A stretch of 64,000 nucleotides of DNA, from positions 62,001 through 126,000 of the forward strand of contig NZ_JACOPN010000006.1 of the NCBI RefSeq assembly GCF_014287875.1, in the 5' to 3' direction. Below are positions 32,826-41,843 of this stretch, piece after piece (positions within the stretch are counted from its first letter, which is position 1; the number at the start of each line of letters is the position of its first letter). The notes under the pieces are model-generated. The model ran no database searches. It was given only the letters and a program-made list of their open reading frames with translations, and was not told the origin of the DNA. This stretch comes from Flintibacter faecis (GTDB lineage: Bacteria; Bacillota; Clostridia; Oscillospirales; Oscillospiraceae). A program made the translations under genes and the position numbers.

Positions 32826-34211
32826 TCATCGTGTCCCCGGGTTATAGCGGTAATACTCGTCCTCGGGCAGGTTGGGCTTAAAGTCGGGCGGGGCGGCGGC
32901 CAGACCGCACATGGCATCCAGCAGCTCATAGCCGTCCTGGGCCACCGGGATCACCGGCACGCCCAGCTCCCGCTCCACGTCGTCCAGGCTCACGTCGTCC
33001 AGAAACACCCGCTCCCCAGCCCGGAGCATGTTGGCCGGGATGAGCAGCCGCTCCCCCAGCTCCTTGCCCCGCAGCTGGTCGATCAGGTCCCCTCCCGTCA
33101 CCAGTCCGGCCACCGTGATGGTCTCTCCAAAGAACCGGTTGGCGATGGGGTACACCTTCCCCTCTATTGTACCACACTTCTCCCGGGCCAGGTCAACCAG
33201 TTGGGCCAAAAACGGTCCGGCGGACACGCCGGTGGCGATGGAAAAGGGCCGGGCCTGGGCCAGCTCCTCCGGCTCCATCAGCTTCAGCCCCCGGCCAAAC
33301 TCCTCCATCAGCATCCGCAGCATCCCCACGCCGTTGTCCAGCTGGGTGAACTCCTCGAAGAACTCCTCCGCCGGCAGGGGGCGGCGGGCGATGAGATAGA
33401 ACTCGTCCGAGCACCACACCAGCCTTGTCCCCTGCTTCTCCAGATGCCGGGCCGCAAAGGCCTCCACCTGGTCGATGACCGCCCCGGCCTGCTCCCGGGT
33501 ATAGGGCTTCAGGGGATACAGCCCCTCCCGGAACTTAGTCACCCCCACGGGCACCACCGACACGCTGTTCACCGAGGGGAACATCTCCGCCAGGTCATTC
33601 AGCGTCTTATCCAGGGCGGGCCCGTCGTTGATGCCGGGGCAGGACACGATCTGGCAGTTCATAATGATGCGGTGCTCCGCAAAGCGGCGCATGATGTCGA
33701 TGGTCCGGCCCGCCCGCTTGTTTTTCAGCATCATCTCCCGCAGCGCCGGGTCGGTGGTGTGGACGGAGATGTTGATGGGCGAGATGCGCAGGTCGATGAT
33801 CCGCTGCACCTCCCGGTCCGACATGTTGGTCAGGGTCAGATAGTTGCCCAGGAGGAAGGACAGCCGGGCATCGTCATCCTTAAAATACAGGCTGGGCCGC
33901 ATTCCCGGGGGCATCTGGTCCACAAAGCAGAAGATGCAGTTGTTGGCGCAGGAGCGGGCCCGGTCCATCAGATAGGTCTGGAACTCCAGCCCCAGGTCCT
34001 CCCCCTCCCGCTTGCGCAGCCGGACGGTGCGGGTGGAGCCGTCCTCCTCCCGCAACACCAGCTCCAGCCGGGTGTCATAGCTGAAGAACTTATAGTCCAG
34101 CACGTCCACGATCTGGTGGCCGTTGATGTGGGTCAGGGTCTCCCCCACCCGCAGCCCCGCCCGGTGGGCCGGACTTCTGGGGTCCACCGACTGGATGACC
34201 GTCATGCTCAC
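32826..34211 (-). CDS. DUF512 radical-SAM/PDZ-domain protein
   Basis: The 461 residues have a PDZ-like N-terminus (SPAHRAGLRVGETLTHINGH). A radical-SAM-like core follows with the cysteine motif CANNCIFCFVDQ (Cx3Cx2C, residues about 88-95), and then the DUF512 C-terminal domain (TGVSAGPFLAQLV, VTGGDLIDQLRGKELG). It is widespread in Clostridia and Thermotogae next to der, as here, but its reaction is unknown. The start may be the GTG at 34211 or the ATG two codons on; a GAGGCGGTGAAG site serves either. Confidence 0.9.
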   Translation of the reverse strand: MSMTVIQSVDPRSPAHRAGLRVGETLTHINGHQIVDVLDYKFFSYDTRLELVLREEDGSTRTVRLRKREGEDLGLEFQTYLMDRARSCANNCIFCFVDQMPPGMRPSLYFKDDDARLSFLLGNYLTLTNMSDREVQRIIDLRISPINISVHTTDPALREMMLKNKRAGRTIDIMRRFAEHRIIMNCQIVSCPGINDGPALDKTLNDLAEMFPSVNSVSVVPVGVTKFREGLYPLKPYTREQAGAVIDQVEAFAARHLEKQGTRLVWCSDEFYLIARRPLPAEEFFEEFTQLDNGVGMLRMLMEEFGRGLKLMEPEELAQARPFSIATGVSAGPFLAQLVDLAREKCGTIEGKVYPIANRFFGETITVAGLVTGGDLIDQLRGKELGERLLIPANMLRAGERVFLDDVSLDDVERELGVPVIPVAQDGYELLDAMCGLAAAPPDFKPNLPEDEYYRYNPGTR

Positions 34212-34470
34212 GATGCTTCACCGCCTCTCCGCTCTCGTTTCTCGTTTCTCGTTTCTAAAATGGGCATTTCTATTTATTTTACAATAGGATGGAGCATATT
34301 GCAATAGTTCGTGCCTTTTTGCACGCTATTTTCATGAAACATCTTCTAAATGCCTGAAAGCACCAAGGAGCGCAAAGGCCAAACCTCTGCTCTCCTTACA
34401 AGCAACTCTCTTATTTTGTGTGTCACTAATATCTATAATGTTTCCGTCCTAACTTTACACACCTTAAATA
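34212..34470. other. AT-rich intergenic region, no gene seen
   Basis: Divergent promoter region between the DUF512 gene and trpS. It has several T-rich stretches and no ORF with a ribosome binding site. I looked for a tRNA-sensing T-box before trpS: the conserved GGGTGGNACCGCG element and a following terminator are absent. Confidence 0.5.
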
Positions 34471-34499
34471 TTGCTTAATGCCGCGCTCCGTGGTAAAAT
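34471..34499 (+). promoter_or_regulatory. Promoter of trpS
   Basis: TTGCTT, 17 bases, TAAAAT, 60 bases before the start codon. Confidence 0.6.
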
Positions 34500-34558
34500 A
34501 GTACGATATTATGCGGGCGTATTTCTTTATGCGCCTGAATTCAAAGGAGCCGACAACC

Positions 34559-35557
34559 ATGGAGGAAAAGAAAGTAATGCTCTCCGGCATCCAGCCCAGC
34601 GGCGATCTGCACCTGGGCAACTATCTGGGGGCCATCAAAAACTGGGGTGCCCGGGCCGAGGAGTTCGACTGTTACTATTTTATGGCCGATATGCACACCA
34701 TCACCGTCCGTCAGGAGCCCGCCAAGCTGCGCCGCCGCACCCTGGAGCAGCTGGCCCAGTATATCGCCTGCGGTCTAGACCCGGAGAAGAACACCCTGTT
34801 CGTCCAGTCCCACGTCCCCGCCCATGCGGAGCTGGGCTGGGTGCTCAACTGCTACACCATGTTCGGCGAGCTGTCCCGCATGACCCAGTTCAAGGATAAG
34901 TCCGCCAAAAATGCCGACAATATCAACGGCGGCCTGTTCACCTATCCCGCCCTGATGGCGGCGGACATCCTGCTCTATCAGCCCGACTTTGTCCCCGTGG
35001 GCAACGACCAGAAGCAGCATGTGGAGCTGACCCGGGATATTGCCAAGCGCTTCAACGGCATCTATGGCGACGTGTTCAAAATCCCCGAGCCCTACATCCC
35101 AAAGGCGGGCGCCCGGATCATGGGCCTGTCCGACCCCACCTCCAAGATGTCCAAGTCCGCCCCCGAGGGCTGCGTCTTCCTGATGGAGAAGCCCGAGGAC
35201 ATTCAGCGCAAATTCAAGCGGGCCATCACCGACAGCGATACCGAGCACTGCGTCCGTTTTGACCCGGAGCACAAGCCAGGCGTGTCCAACCTGATGAACA
35301 TCTACTCCGCCGTCACCGGCAAGACCATGGAGGAGATCCAGCAGGAGTTTGACGGCCAGGGCTACGGCGCGTTCAAGCCCGCCGTGGGCGATGCGGTCAT
35401 CGAGGCCCTGCGCCCCATCCGGGAGGAGGCCACCCGCATTCTGGCCGACAAGGCCTATCTGGAGTCTGTGTACAAGCAGGGCGCGGAGAAGGCCGGCTAT
35501 GTGGCCAACAAGACCCTGCGGAAGGTCTATAAGAAGGTGGGCTTTCTGCCCCGCTGA
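34559..35557 (+). CDS. trpS: Tryptophanyl-tRNA synthetase
   Basis: The 332-residue class I synthetase charges tRNA(Trp). The HIGH equivalent is SGDLHLGNYLGA and the KMSKS motif is SKMSKSAPEG. GNDQKQHVELTRDIA and the C-terminal tRNA-binding helices complete the family pattern. ATG 34559 follows AAAGGAGCCG; the frame runs open to 34511 but without a ribosome binding site. It is followed 48 bases later by the wecA-like gene. Confidence 0.97.
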   Translation: MEEKKVMLSGIQPSGDLHLGNYLGAIKNWGARAEEFDCYYFMADMHTITVRQEPAKLRRRTLEQLAQYIACGLDPEKNTLFVQSHVPAHAELGWVLNCYTMFGELSRMTQFKDKSAKNADNINGGLFTYPALMAADILLYQPDFVPVGNDQKQHVELTRDIAKRFNGIYGDVFKIPEPYIPKAGARIMGLSDPTSKMSKSAPEGCVFLMEKPEDIQRKFKRAITDSDTEHCVRFDPEHKPGVSNLMNIYSAVTGKTMEEIQQEFDGQGYGAFKPAVGDAVIEALRPIREEATRILADKAYLESVYKQGAEKAGYVANKTLRKVYKKVGFLPR

Positions 35558-35605
35558 AGGCATTCCGCACAGAGGAGGAATCTGGAATATTAAAGAGGAT
35601 TTACC

Positions 35606-36733
35606 ATGACCATTGAACTTTCTGTTGTGGGCACTGCTGCTGCCGCCCTGCTGGCGGCGGCGGTGGTGGCCCTGATCTCTACGCCGGTGGTCCGCTCCCT
35701 GGCCTTTCGTGTGGGTGCGGTGGACGTGCCCAAGGATGGCCGCCGGATGCACAACCACCCCATCCCCCGCATGGGCGGCCTGGCCATTTTCTTTGGTTTT
35801 CTGCTCAGCGTATTGGTCTTTCTGCCCCTGTCCAAGCAATACCGGGGCATGCTGCTGGGGGCCGTTATCATCGTGATCCTGGGCATTTTCGACGATATCT
35901 ATGCCCTGCCCGCCAAGCCCAAGTTCTTGGTGCAGATCGTGGCCGCTCTCATCGCGGTCCACGCGGGCTGCCGCATCTATATCCTGTCCAACATCAACAT
36001 CTTCAGCAGCGACCCCTTCTGGATACTGGGCTGGCTGTCCATCCCCATCTCCGTGTTCTGGATCGTGGGCATCACCAACGCGGTGAACCTGATCGACGGG
36101 CTGGACGGACTGGCCTGCGGCGTGTCCACCATCAGCTCCATGACCCTGCTGGTCATCGCCCTCACCGTGTCCGAGCCGGACGTGGCCGTGCTCACCGCCG
36201 CCCTGGCCGGGGCCTGCATCGGTTTTCTCCCCTATAACCTGAACCCGGCCAAGATCTTCATGGGGGACACGGGTTCCACCTTTCTGGGCTTTATCCTGGC
36301 CACCGTATCCATTCAGGGGCTGTTCAAGTTCTATACCATAATCTCCTTCGCCGTCCCCTTCCTGATGCTGGGTCTGCCTATTTTCGACACCAGCTTTGCC
36401 ATTCTCCGCCGTCTGGCCAAGGGGCAGTCCCCCATGACCCCGGACCGGGGGCACATCCACCACCGGCTCATCGACATGGGCTTTTCCCAGAAGCAGGCGG
36501 TGGCCGTGCTGTATGTCATCAGCGCCATTCTGGGCCTGTCCGCCGTGGTCCTCACCACCAGCGGCGTGGTAAAGGCCACCCTGCTGCTGGTGGCCCTGTG
36601 CGTCACCGGCTGGATGGCCATCCGCATCTTCATCTCTCACAACAGCACCATTGAGGAGCACCTGCGTCAGCTGGAAGAACAGGATGACGAGTCTCCCAAA
36701 ACTTCCGACAAGAAGGAGGATACCACTCCATGA
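35606..36733 (+). CDS. Undecaprenyl-phosphate sugar-1-phosphate transferase (WecA/TagO family)
   Basis: The 375-residue membrane enzyme of the MraY/WecA family moves GlcNAc-1-phosphate (probable substrate) onto undecaprenyl phosphate, starting a wall teichoic acid or other surface glycan. Motifs include GILGIFDDIYALPAKPK (the DD pair), TNAVNLIDGLDGLACG, FMGDTGS and the His-rich RGHIHHRLID that defines the GlcNAc type. About 11 helices are present. The C-terminal tail is acidic. ATG 35606 follows AAAGAGGATT. It overlaps the epimerase gene by four bases. Confidence 0.92.
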   Translation: MTIELSVVGTAAAALLAAAVVALISTPVVRSLAFRVGAVDVPKDGRRMHNHPIPRMGGLAIFFGFLLSVLVFLPLSKQYRGMLLGAVIIVILGIFDDIYALPAKPKFLVQIVAALIAVHAGCRIYILSNINIFSSDPFWILGWLSIPISVFWIVGITNAVNLIDGLDGLACGVSTISSMTLLVIALTVSEPDVAVLTAALAGACIGFLPYNLNPAKIFMGDTGSTFLGFILATVSIQGLFKFYTIISFAVPFLMLGLPIFDTSFAILRRLAKGQSPMTPDRGHIHHRLIDMGFSQKQAVAVLYVISAILGLSAVVLTTSGVVKATLLLVALCVTGWMAIRIFISHNSTIEEHLRQLEEQDDESPKTSDKKEDTTP

Positions 36734-37878
36734 GCGATATCAAAGTGATGACCATTTTCGGCACCCGTCCCGAGGCCATTAAAATGGCCCCCCTGGCCCT
36801 GGAACTCCAGCGCCGCCCGGGCATCCAGGCCCTGTGCTGCGTCACTGCCCAGCACCGGGAGATGCTGGACTCGGTGCTGAATATTTTCAAGCTCAAGCCC
36901 GACTATGACCTGAATATCATGGAGCCCCGGCAGACCCTGTCCACCATCACCTCCAAATGCCTCTTGGGCATGGATGGCGTGCTGGAGCAGGCCAAGCCCG
37001 ACCTGGTCCTGGTCCACGGGGACACCTCCACCACCTTCGCCGGGGCCCTGGCCGCCTTCTATCACAAGATCCCCGTGGGACATGTGGAGGCCGGTCTGCG
37101 CACCTATGACAAGTGGTCCCCCTTCCCCGAGGAGATGAATCGGAAGATGGTGGGCTCCCTGGCCGACCTGCACTTCTGTCCCACCACCGCCAACCGGGAC
37201 AACCTGGCCCGGGAAAACATCACCAAGAACGTCTTTCTCACTGGCAACACCGTCATTGACGCCCTCCAGACCACAGTTGTAAAGGATTTCACCTTTGCAG
37301 AAGATATTCTGAATCAGCTGGACTATCAGGGCAAAAAGATCATTCTGGTCACCTGCCACCGGCGGGAGAATTACGGCCAGCCCATGACCAACATCATGAC
37401 CGCCCTGCGCCGGGTGGCCGATGCCTTCCCCGAGGTGGAGCTGGTCTATCCCGTTCACCTGTCCCCCGTGGTGCAGGAGGCCGCCCACAAGTATCTGGAC
37501 GGTCACCCCCGCATCCACCTCATCGCCCCCCTGTCCGTGGACGAGATGCACAACCTGATGGCCCGGTGCTATCTGGTGATGACCGACTCCGGCGGCTTGC
37601 AGGAGGAGGCCCCCGCCCTGGGCCGCCCCGTGCTGGTGCTGCGCAAGGAGACCGAGCGCCCCGAGGCCGTGGCCGCCGGCACCGTCCGCCTGGCCGGTGT
37701 GGAGGAGGAGGATATCTTCCGCATGGCCAGCCAGCTGCTGTCTGACCCGGATGCCTATCACAAGATGGCCCACGCCGTCAACCCCTACGGCGACGGTCAG
37801 GCCTGCCGCCGCATCGTGGATGCCATCCAGTGGCACTTCGGCCAGCTGCCCCAGCCGCCGGAACCCTTCGGCGTATAA
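36730..37878 (+). CDS. wecB: UDP-N-acetylglucosamine 2-epimerase (non-hydrolysing)
   Basis: The 382 residues interconvert UDP-GlcNAc and UDP-ManNAc, the donor for the ManNAc-GlcNAc linkage unit of wall teichoic acid. Family motifs are FGTRPEAIKMAPL, VHGDTSTTFAGALAA, GHVEAGLRT and TDSGGLQEEAPALG, with the active-site acids in EAGLRT and DSGG-E. The ATG overlaps the stop of the upstream glycosyl-phosphate transferase, so the two act together. Confidence 0.95.
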   Translation: MSDIKVMTIFGTRPEAIKMAPLALELQRRPGIQALCCVTAQHREMLDSVLNIFKLKPDYDLNIMEPRQTLSTITSKCLLGMDGVLEQAKPDLVLVHGDTSTTFAGALAAFYHKIPVGHVEAGLRTYDKWSPFPEEMNRKMVGSLADLHFCPTTANRDNLARENITKNVFLTGNTVIDALQTTVVKDFTFAEDILNQLDYQGKKIILVTCHRRENYGQPMTNIMTALRRVADAFPEVELVYPVHLSPVVQEAAHKYLDGHPRIHLIAPLSVDEMHNLMARCYLVMTDSGGLQEEAPALGRPVLVLRKETERPEAVAAGTVRLAGVEEEDIFRMASQLLSDPDAYHKMAHAVNPYGDGQACRRIVDAIQWHFGQLPQPPEPFGV

Positions 37879-37917
37879 ATTCAAGTCTTCCTGTCGGGGG
37901 CGAGGTGAGAAAAGGAT

Positions 37918-38679
37918 ATGGAACCCAAGAAACGGCTGTTGGTCACCCTGGCCGTGGTGGCTCTCATCGCCGGAGCCATGCTGGTCAGCTTTGGCCGCAA
38001 TCTGGTGGCCCTGAACACCCCCCGTGTGGTGCTGGCCGATACCAGCGGCAGCGGCAGCGACACCTCCGACGGCTCTCTTTCCCCCTCCAACGTCTACCAG
38101 CGGGTGGAGGTCACCCCCCGCACGGTCCAGAGCGTCATCGCCACCCTGGACCGGTCGGACAGTTATTACCGGGAGCTGACGGTGGAGTCCTTCTGGACCG
38201 GGGGCTCCTCCTCCACCGCCGTACAGGTGTGGTGCGACGGCGACTGGTGCCACGTGCGCCAGGCACTCCCCTCCGGGGCGGTGCGCCACGACCTCACCGG
38301 CGGGGGCAAGCTCTATTACTGGTACGACGGCTCCCAGCAGTACCAGGCCGCCCCGGCGGACGGCCTGTCCGCCGACCTGGCCCAGCACATCCCCACCTAT
38401 GAGACGGTGCTTCAGCTGCGGCAGAGCGCCATCGTCGCCGCAGACTACCGCCAGCTGGAGGGCCTGTCCTGCATCTATGTGGAGGTCCGCCTGGACGACC
38501 CCCAGCGCACCGAGCGCTATTGGATCGGGCTGGACAGCGGCCTGCTGGTCCAGGCGGAGGCAGAGGAGACAGGGACGCTGACCTATCGCCTGTCCGCCCT
38601 CTCCCCCATCACCACGGCCTATAACGCCGCCGCTGCCTTCTCTTTGCCCGACGGCACGTCCCTGCACAATGTAACGTAA
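37918..38679 (+). CDS. Membrane-anchored protein of unknown function
   Basis: The 253 residues begin with a basic N-terminus and one hydrophobic segment (LLVTLAVVALIAGAMLVSF). A Ser/Gly/Asp-rich spacer (SGSGSDTSDGSLSP) follows, then a beta-rich outer domain with many aromatic residues (YYRELTVESFWTGG, VQVWCDGDWCHVRQ, LYYWYDGSQQYQ, RYWIGLDSGLLVQAE). Alternating strands and the final LDSGLLV segment recall LolA/RseB-like lipid-binding folds, but this is only a resemblance. It lies 39 bases after wecB with GAGGTGAG upstream, so it may be co-transcribed and act on the surface polymer. Confidence 0.7.
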   Translation: MEPKKRLLVTLAVVALIAGAMLVSFGRNLVALNTPRVVLADTSGSGSDTSDGSLSPSNVYQRVEVTPRTVQSVIATLDRSDSYYRELTVESFWTGGSSSTAVQVWCDGDWCHVRQALPSGAVRHDLTGGGKLYYWYDGSQQYQAAPADGLSADLAQHIPTYETVLQLRQSAIVAADYRQLEGLSCIYVEVRLDDPQRTERYWIGLDSGLLVQAEAEETGTLTYRLSALSPITTAYNAAAAFSLPDGTSLHNVT

Positions 38680-38690
38680 TTTTCAGACAC

Positions 38691-39044
38691 CTACGGGGCG
38701 GCCACTGTGCCGCCCTGTGTGCTATCCTTCCCCTTCTCCTTTCCGCTCCCCAATCCCAGTACCAGGGTCAGCCCCAGGGCGATCACCAGGTCCAGGTCGT
38801 CCCCCTCCGCCAGCAGATAGAGGACGATGAGCAGCAGCAGAATGTCCCCCGCGTCCACGCCGTCCGGCAGCAGGCGGCTCACCAGGCCCTCCGCCCCGGA
38901 AAACAGGTTGCCCAATCCCAGGGCAGACAGCAGGGAGGCACCGGGGGCGCTCTGTCCCCCTGTTTTTTCAGCCTTTGGGGGCGGCGGAGCGGGCTCGGCC
39001 ACGGGGATGTAGTCCTCCTCCTGCGGGATATAGCGGTTATACAC
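38691..39044 (-). CDS. Small protein of unknown function with a hydrophobic core
   Basis: I do not recognise this 117-residue protein. It starts MYNRYIPQEEDYIPVAEPAPPPP, then has an Ala/Leu/Gly-rich central part and a hydrophobic stretch (DILLLLIVLYLLAEGDDLDLVIALGLTLVLGLG). The tail is Lys/Gly-rich. It overlaps the upstream gene by eight bases and is third in a three-gene operon. Similar Pro-rich plus hydrophobic proteins occur in spore-forming Clostridia, so a spore or envelope role is possible but unproven. Confidence 0.6.
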   Translation of the reverse strand: MYNRYIPQEEDYIPVAEPAPPPPKAEKTGGQSAPGASLLSALGLGNLFSGAEGLVSRLLPDGVDAGDILLLLIVLYLLAEGDDLDLVIALGLTLVLGLGSGKEKGKDSTQGGTVAAP

Positions 39045-39456
39045 GGCCCTCCTCCCCCTTTCCGCCCATGGTTTCCAGGGCCGCCCGGATGATCCGTGTC
39101 ACCCCCACGATCTGCAGGGCCCGATCCAGCCCCGCCCGGCGCTCCTCCCGGACAAAAGGCCGCAGGGCCCGCAGCAGGGCGGCATTCCGGTCATCCCGCT
39201 CCCTGCAGTTTTTCATCAGGCCCATTCCCAGCTGCATCAGCCTGGGGTCCACTTGACTCAGCAGGGCGGACAGGTCGGGGGGGCCTGTTTGAGACACCGG
39301 GGGCGGCGGAGGACTCTCTCCCGGCTCCGGCGGCGGGGCGCTCTGCTCCGCCGGGCTGTCCCCTCCCCCATTCAGGGAGCGGGCCAGCGCCATGATCTGC
39401 CCCATGGCGTCCGGGTTGCCCAAAATGGCATTCAGTTTTTCCTCCAGCTCCGCCAC
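39037..39456 (-). CDS. Unknown protein with proline-rich linker
   Basis: The 139 residues are two helical parts joined by a Pro-rich linker (PPPEPGESPPPPPVSQTGPP). The first part, ELEEKLNAILGNPDAMGQIMALARSL, and the second, LMQLGMGLMKNC...LLRALRPFVREERR, look like helical interaction modules. No signal peptide is present. The gene at 39480 upstream encodes another protein whose helical part includes the similar phrase DPAALMAMMDRLM, so the two may be related or bind each other. No function is assigned. Confidence 0.6.
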   Translation of the reverse strand: MAELEEKLNAILGNPDAMGQIMALARSLNGGGDSPAEQSAPPPEPGESPPPPPVSQTGPPDLSALLSQVDPRLMQLGMGLMKNCRERDDRNAALLRALRPFVREERRAGLDRALQIVGVTRIIRAALETMGGKGEEGRV

Positions 39457-39479
39457 AGGCCGGCCACCCCCTCAATTTG

Positions 39480-39749
39480 TCATTCCAGCCCCGCCCGCTT
39501 GGCCTGGGCCCCGATGCGGTCCACCAGCTCCGCCCCCTCCCGGGTGTGCATCAGCCGGTCCATCATGGCCATCAGGGCCGCCGGGTCCCCCGATGCCGCA
39601 GCCTGAGCCGCCTGCTCCACACCCCCGTCCCGGTGCAGCAGCTCCATCAGCCGCCTGGCATCCCCCGACCGGGCCAATTTCGAGATGGCTGCCCGGTTCT
39701 CCTCCAGCGCCTGAGCCGGGCCGCTTTGAGTCCCTCCCTTTCCCTGCAT
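39480..39749 (-). CDS. Small helical protein of unknown function
   Basis: The 89 residues are helical and rich in Ala, Arg and Met: ALEENRAAISKLARSGDARRLMELL, then QAAASGDPAALMAMMDRLMHTREGAELVDRIGAQAKRAGL. There is no membrane segment. ATG 39749 lies seven bases after GGGAGG. It is first in the three-gene minus-strand operon 39749-38691. I do not know the family. Confidence 0.6.
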   Translation of the reverse strand: MQGKGGTQSGPAQALEENRAAISKLARSGDARRLMELLHRDGGVEQAAQAAASGDPAALMAMMDRLMHTREGAELVDRIGAQAKRAGLE

Positions 39750-39812
39750 AGGTATCCCTCCCAATACGATTTCAATCTAAGTATATGCGCCTTGGGCGCA
39801 GAGGTGACCGTT

Positions 39813-40271
39813 TTGAAGATTCTTGTTTTCTCCGATTCCCACCGGTCTGTGGCCGGTATGCTCTCCGCCGTGGCCGACGAGGCCCCCGATCAGATCATCC
39901 ACCTGGGCGATCTGGAGGAGGACGCCGAAGCGGTGTCCTATGCCTACCCCCGCATCCCCGTGTGCATGGTCCCCGGCAACTGCGACGGCTGGACCACCCA
40001 CGCCCTGAAAAAGCAGATCACCCTGGATGGGGTGCGCATTCTCCTCTCCCACGGGCATCTGTGGGGTGTCAAAGACAGCTATGATGCCGCCGTAGCCGAC
40101 GCTCGGGCCTGTCAGGCGGACATTCTCCTCTTCGGCCACACCCATCGCCCTCTTTGCCGACAGCTGGAGGACGGCCTGTGGATGCTCAACCCCGGCTCCG
40201 CCCGGACCACCTATGGCGTGATCGAACTGGACCGCGGCCATCTCCAGTGCACCCTACGCCAGATGCCCTGA
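39813..40271 (+). CDS. YfcE-family metallophosphoesterase
   Basis: The 152-residue phosphodiesterase has the calcineurin-like metal motifs in order: FSDSHRS, HLGDLEED, GNCDG, LSHGHLWG and FGHTHRP, then NPGSA. Homologues hydrolyse simple phosphodiesters with Mn2+; the natural substrate is uncertain. The start is the TTG at 39813, because GAGGTGA precedes it and no in-frame ATG or GTG is better placed. Confidence 0.9.
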   Translation: MKILVFSDSHRSVAGMLSAVADEAPDQIIHLGDLEEDAEAVSYAYPRIPVCMVPGNCDGWTTHALKKQITLDGVRILLSHGHLWGVKDSYDAAVADARACQADILLFGHTHRPLCRQLEDGLWMLNPGSARTTYGVIELDRGHLQCTLRQMP

Positions 40272-40301
40272 TGCCGCCCGCGCCAAAGGAGGTGCTTTCC
40301 C

Positions 40302-41828
40302 CTGAAAAAACTGTTCTATTTTCTGTTCCACCGCTCTGTGCTGGTGGCCATCTCCCTGTTTATCCAGCTAGCCCTGTTCGCAGTGATGGTCTTCACCTTC
40401 TCCGAGCATATTCAGAATTTCTACTGGGTGTGCATCCTCATGAGCATCGCCGCCGCCCTGGCCATTGTGGGCAGCCGGATGGAGCCGGCCTATAAGATCG
40501 CCTGGCTGCTGGTCATTCTGCCCTTCCCGGTGTTCGGCGGCATTTTCTATCTGTTCATCGGCGGCGGCCGGGTGTCCAATCGGCGGCAGCGCCGGATGCA
40601 GGGCATTCTGGGCCAGTCCTTTAAGGCTCTGGAGCCCGACTTCAAGGCCGACGACCTGCTGCCCCTGGGGGGCGAGGCCGCCACCCAGGCCACCTATTTG
40701 GAACAGCGGGCCGCCTGCCCGGCCTATACCAACACGGTGGCGGAATATTTCTCCCTGGGCGACTTGGCCTTCCCCCGGATGCTGGCGGAGCTGGAGAAGG
40801 CCCAGCGGTATATCTTTCTGGAATACTTCATCATCCAACCCGGGGTGTTCTGGGACAGTATTCTGGCCGTGCTGGAGCGGAAGGCCGCCCAGGGGGTGGA
40901 GGTACGCCTTTTATACGACGACATGGGCTGTATGTTCACCCTGCCCCGGCACTATGACCAGCAGATGATGGCCCGAGGCATCCAGTGCCGGGTATTCAAC
41001 CGCTTCCGCCCCATCATGACCCCCCGGCTGAACAACCGGGACCACCGCAAGCTGATGATCATCGATGGAAAAGTGGGCTTTACCGGGGGCATCAATCTGG
41101 CCGACGAGTATATCAACCAGAAGGAGCGTTTCGGCCACTGGAAGGACAGCGCCATCCTGCTGGAGGGGGACGCGGTGTGGTCCATGACGGTGATGTTCCT
41201 GTCCATGTGGGACCACTGCGCCGCGCTGGAGGAGGACTTTGACCGCTTCCGCCCCCCCGCCGCCCCGGTGCGCCCCTGGACAGGCTATGTCCAGCCCTAC
41301 ACCGATACCCCCCTGGACCAGGAGGCGGTGGGCCAGTCGGTCTATCTGAACATGATCGCCCGGGCCAAGAAGTATATCTATATCACCACCCCCTACCTCA
41401 TCGTGGACGTGGCCACCAACACCGCCCTGTGCAACGCCGCCAAGTCCGGGGTGGACGTGTATCTCATCACCCCCCACATCCCGGACAAGCGCTATGTGTT
41501 CGAGGTGACCCGGGCCCACTATCCCCCCCTGCTGGATGCCGGGGTCCACATCTATGAGTACACCCCCGGCTTCATCCACGCCAAAAACTTTGTGGTGGAC
41601 GGCCGCTTCGCCACGGTGGGCACGGTGAACCTGGACTACCGCAGCCTGTTTCTCCACTTTGAGGACGGCGTTTGGCTGTGCGATGCCCCCTGCATCCACG
41701 ATATTGAGCGGGATTTTCAGGACACCCTGACCCTTAGCGAGCCCATCACCCTGCGCCGCTTCCGCCATTTGAACATCCTCCTCCAGCTCTATCGAAGCAT
41801 TCTGCGCGTATTCGCGCCGCTGATGTAA
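40302..41828 (+). CDS. cls: Cardiolipin synthase
   Basis: The 508-residue membrane enzyme joins two phosphatidylglycerols into cardiolipin. After two or three N-terminal membrane segments it has two HKD phospholipase-D motifs: HRKLMIIDGKVGFTGGIN and HAKNFVVDGRFATVGTVN. I start it at a CTG at 40302: AAAGGAGGT ends eight bases before it, and translation from there gives MKKLFYFLFHRSVLVAISLF, the usual Cls N-terminus. The first standard start, a GTG at 40338, would have no ribosome binding site. A rare CTG start is therefore likely. Confidence 0.92.
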   Translation: MKKLFYFLFHRSVLVAISLFIQLALFAVMVFTFSEHIQNFYWVCILMSIAAALAIVGSRMEPAYKIAWLLVILPFPVFGGIFYLFIGGGRVSNRRQRRMQGILGQSFKALEPDFKADDLLPLGGEAATQATYLEQRAACPAYTNTVAEYFSLGDLAFPRMLAELEKAQRYIFLEYFIIQPGVFWDSILAVLERKAAQGVEVRLLYDDMGCMFTLPRHYDQQMMARGIQCRVFNRFRPIMTPRLNNRDHRKLMIIDGKVGFTGGINLADEYINQKERFGHWKDSAILLEGDAVWSMTVMFLSMWDHCAALEEDFDRFRPPAAPVRPWTGYVQPYTDTPLDQEAVGQSVYLNMIARAKKYIYITTPYLIVDVATNTALCNAAKSGVDVYLITPHIPDKRYVFEVTRAHYPPLLDAGVHIYEYTPGFIHAKNFVVDGRFATVGTVNLDYRSLFLHFEDGVWLCDAPCIHDIERDFQDTLTLSEPITLRRFRHLNILLQLYRSILRVFAPLM

Positions 41829-41843
41829 CAAAGAACAAAATAA

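Noticed and set aside
34260..34558. T-box leader before trpS
   Set aside because: The GGGTGGNACCGCG element and an antiterminator/terminator pair are absent; the promoter lies only 60 bases before the start.
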